7,405 nucleotides of DNA, from the NCBI GenBank assembly GCA_014382645.1, contig JACNJI010000189.1, positions 1-7,405 of the forward strand, read 5' to 3'. How positions within the stretch are numbered: the stretch's first letter is position 1; every line of letters begins with the position of its first letter. The notes below the pieces were generated by a model that saw only the letters and a list, made by a program, of their open reading frames with translations, was not told the DNA's origin and did not search any database. The position numbers and the translations under genes are program-made. The DNA is from Verrucomicrobiota bacterium. GTDB taxonomy: Bacteria; Verrucomicrobiota; Verrucomicrobiia; Opitutales; Seribacteraceae. This document shows positions 6,739-7,405 of this stretch, piece after piece.

Positions 6739-7331
6739 TGGCAATTACACGGAAAAAGAACCACAAGTCCAATTCCGATCGAAGTTGGCGCAACCTTGTT
6801 TCCGATAAACGTCGCCGCCCGATGTCTTCCGTTGCTTGGCGACGCTCTTTTCTGGGTGTCGGGAAAGTTCTGTTGATCATCGCTCTCCTGGGTGGTTCCG
6901 GATACGGTATATGGCTCGTTCGCGAACACTTTCAGCGTAACCCCGGTCCTGTCGACCTCACGGGTCCGGCTCTGCCTGTCGACTCTGTGAAATACGCGAC
7001 CGATGGGGTGTTGAGCCTGAACTCGATCAAGCGCATGCTCCAAATTCCCGAGAATGCCACTCTCATGGACTTGGAGCTCAAGGACATTCGGAGCAAATTG
7101 GAGAGGGATCCGCAAATCGCCTTCGCTCGAGTGCGACGTCGGTTCCCTTCCACTCTTCAAGTCGAAATCACCGAACACAAGCCGCTCTATCGTCTTTTTA
7201 TCCGCGCCAAGAAAGGCATTCCCGAAATGTGGCTCGTTTCGGGCACGGGCGGGATTTACAAAGGCAAGGAGTTGCTCAACTCTACTTTGCACTCCTTGCC
7301 TTATCTCGTTCCCGATCCCGACTTGTTGTAG
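6738..7331 (+). CDS. ftsQ: FtsQ/DivIB division protein, apparently truncated at the C-terminus
   Basis: FtsQ is a single-pass inner-membrane protein that links early and late divisome parts and binds FtsB/FtsL in the periplasm. The 197-residue product has a basic cytoplasmic tail (1-36), one membrane segment (about 38-60) and a POTRA domain (about 80-148), with NATLMDLELKDIRSKL, the A-x-V-x-R-R-x-P-x-T-L strand (AFARVRRRFPSTL, 128-140) and EHKP. The beta domain begins (WLVSGTGGIYKGKELL, then LPYLVPDPDLL) but stops at TAG 7329-7331. FtsQ proteins are usually 240-290 residues, so roughly 60-90 residues, including the FtsB-binding part, appear missing. None of the three frames after the stop resembles FtsQ. 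A real truncation, an insertion or an assembly join are all possible. The start follows the ddl mini-ORF and gives a normal N-terminus. Confidence 0.85.
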   Translation: MAITRKKNHKSNSDRSWRNLVSDKRRRPMSSVAWRRSFLGVGKVLLIIALLGGSGYGIWLVREHFQRNPGPVDLTGPALPVDSVKYATDGVLSLNSIKRMLQIPENATLMDLELKDIRSKLERDPQIAFARVRRRFPSTLQVEITEHKPLYRLFIRAKKGIPEMWLVSGTGGIYKGKELLNSTLHSLPYLVPDPDLL

Positions 7332-7332
7332 A

Positions 7333-7369
7333 TCGATGACAAGAACGAATGTCATCGAATTTCTTTGTT
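7333..7369 (+). terminator. Inverted repeat with T-rich 3' flank, possible Rho-independent terminator
   Basis: TCGATGACA (7333-7341) is exactly complementary to TGTCATCGA (7350-7358), giving a 9-bp perfect stem with an 8-base loop. ATTTCTTTGTT follows directly. The stem starts two bases after the ftsQ stop codon. Stem length and the T-rich flank fit an intrinsic terminator, but the stem is only about 44% GC and the T run is interrupted. A terminator here would separate ftsQ from ftsA/ftsZ, which is unexpected. It could also be part of a repeat element. Confidence 0.4.
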
Positions 7370-7370
7370 A

Positions 7371-7405
7371 GCGCCGGGGTCCCCGCTTCGGGTGTTTGTC
7401 CCCGG
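7371..7405. repeat. GC-rich palindromic segment at the window edge
   Basis: This stretch is much more GC-rich than the rest and holds nested symmetry. CGGGGTCCCCG (7375-7385) is an odd-centred palindrome. CCCG-CTT-CGGG (7382-7392) can form a small hairpin. CCGGGG (7374-7379) pairs with CCCCGG (7400-7405). GTCCCCG occurs twice (7379-7385 and 7398-7404). An open frame from ATG 7349 (MSSNFFVSAG...) runs off the edge without a stop, but it is only 19 codons and unrecognised. The segment may be the edge of a dispersed repeat or mobile element; only one copy is visible, so this is tentative. Confidence 0.35.

Noticed and set aside
6687..7355. A 222-codon open frame on the minus strand opposite ftsQ
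   Set aside because: It is antisense to a clear FtsQ with POTRA motifs, has no recognisable domain and no independent start signals.
7333..7405. Integron attC-like site (GTTAGCG near 7367-7373 with flanking hairpins)
   Set aside because: GTTAGCG breaks the GTTRRRY core consensus, no matching RYYYAAC partner is in place, and there is no cassette or integrase in the window.
1..7405. CRISPR arrays, tRNA or rRNA genes, phage or transposase genes
   Set aside because: No regularly spaced repeats, tRNA- or rRNA-like sequence, or mobile-element protein motifs were seen. The window is filled by dcw genes apart from the last 74 bases.

Overview
The window is a stretch of a bacterial division and cell wall (dcw) cluster. 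Every recognisable gene lies on the + strand and is tightly packed. The order is murD (3' end only), a LysM-repeat protein, ftsW, murG, a fused murC-murB, ddl and ftsQ. Base composition is moderate (I judge a little over 50% GC). The gene order, the LysM gene between murD and ftsW, the single MurC-MurB polypeptide and the style of the FtsQ POTRA domain suggest a Verrucomicrobiota member, perhaps Opitutae/Puniceicoccales-like. That placement is inference from context; no rRNA or taxonomic marker is present.

Region by region: 1-129 is the MurD C-terminus. 156-1160 encodes an exported or membrane-tethered protein with three LysM domains, preceded by the only strong Shine-Dalgarno sequence in the window. 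1208-2356 is FtsW (SEDS glycan polymerase), 2382-3518 is MurG, and 3515-5716 is MurC-MurB, overlapping murG by an ATGA. After a 57-base gap comes Ddl (5774-6709), then FtsQ (6738-7331). The last 74 bases hold a perfect 9-bp inverted repeat followed by T-rich sequence, then a GC-rich palindromic segment at the window edge.

Together the genes cover UDP-MurNAc formation (MurB), addition of L-Ala (MurC) and D-Glu (MurD), supply of D-Ala-D-Ala (Ddl), lipid II formation (MurG), septal glycan polymerisation (FtsW) and divisome assembly (FtsQ). The LysM protein may be a peptidoglycan-binding partner. They look like one transcription unit that began upstream of the window.

The points most worth a second look are: FtsQ stops inside its beta domain and is followed by repeat-like sequence instead of ftsA; the MurB half has Cys where the catalytic Ser is normally found; and ftsW, murG and ftsQ are each preceded by an 8-9 codon mini-ORF whose stop codon overlaps the gene's start, suggesting translational coupling. 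I saw no wholly new system. Most of the window is a conserved housekeeping cluster with unusual details.
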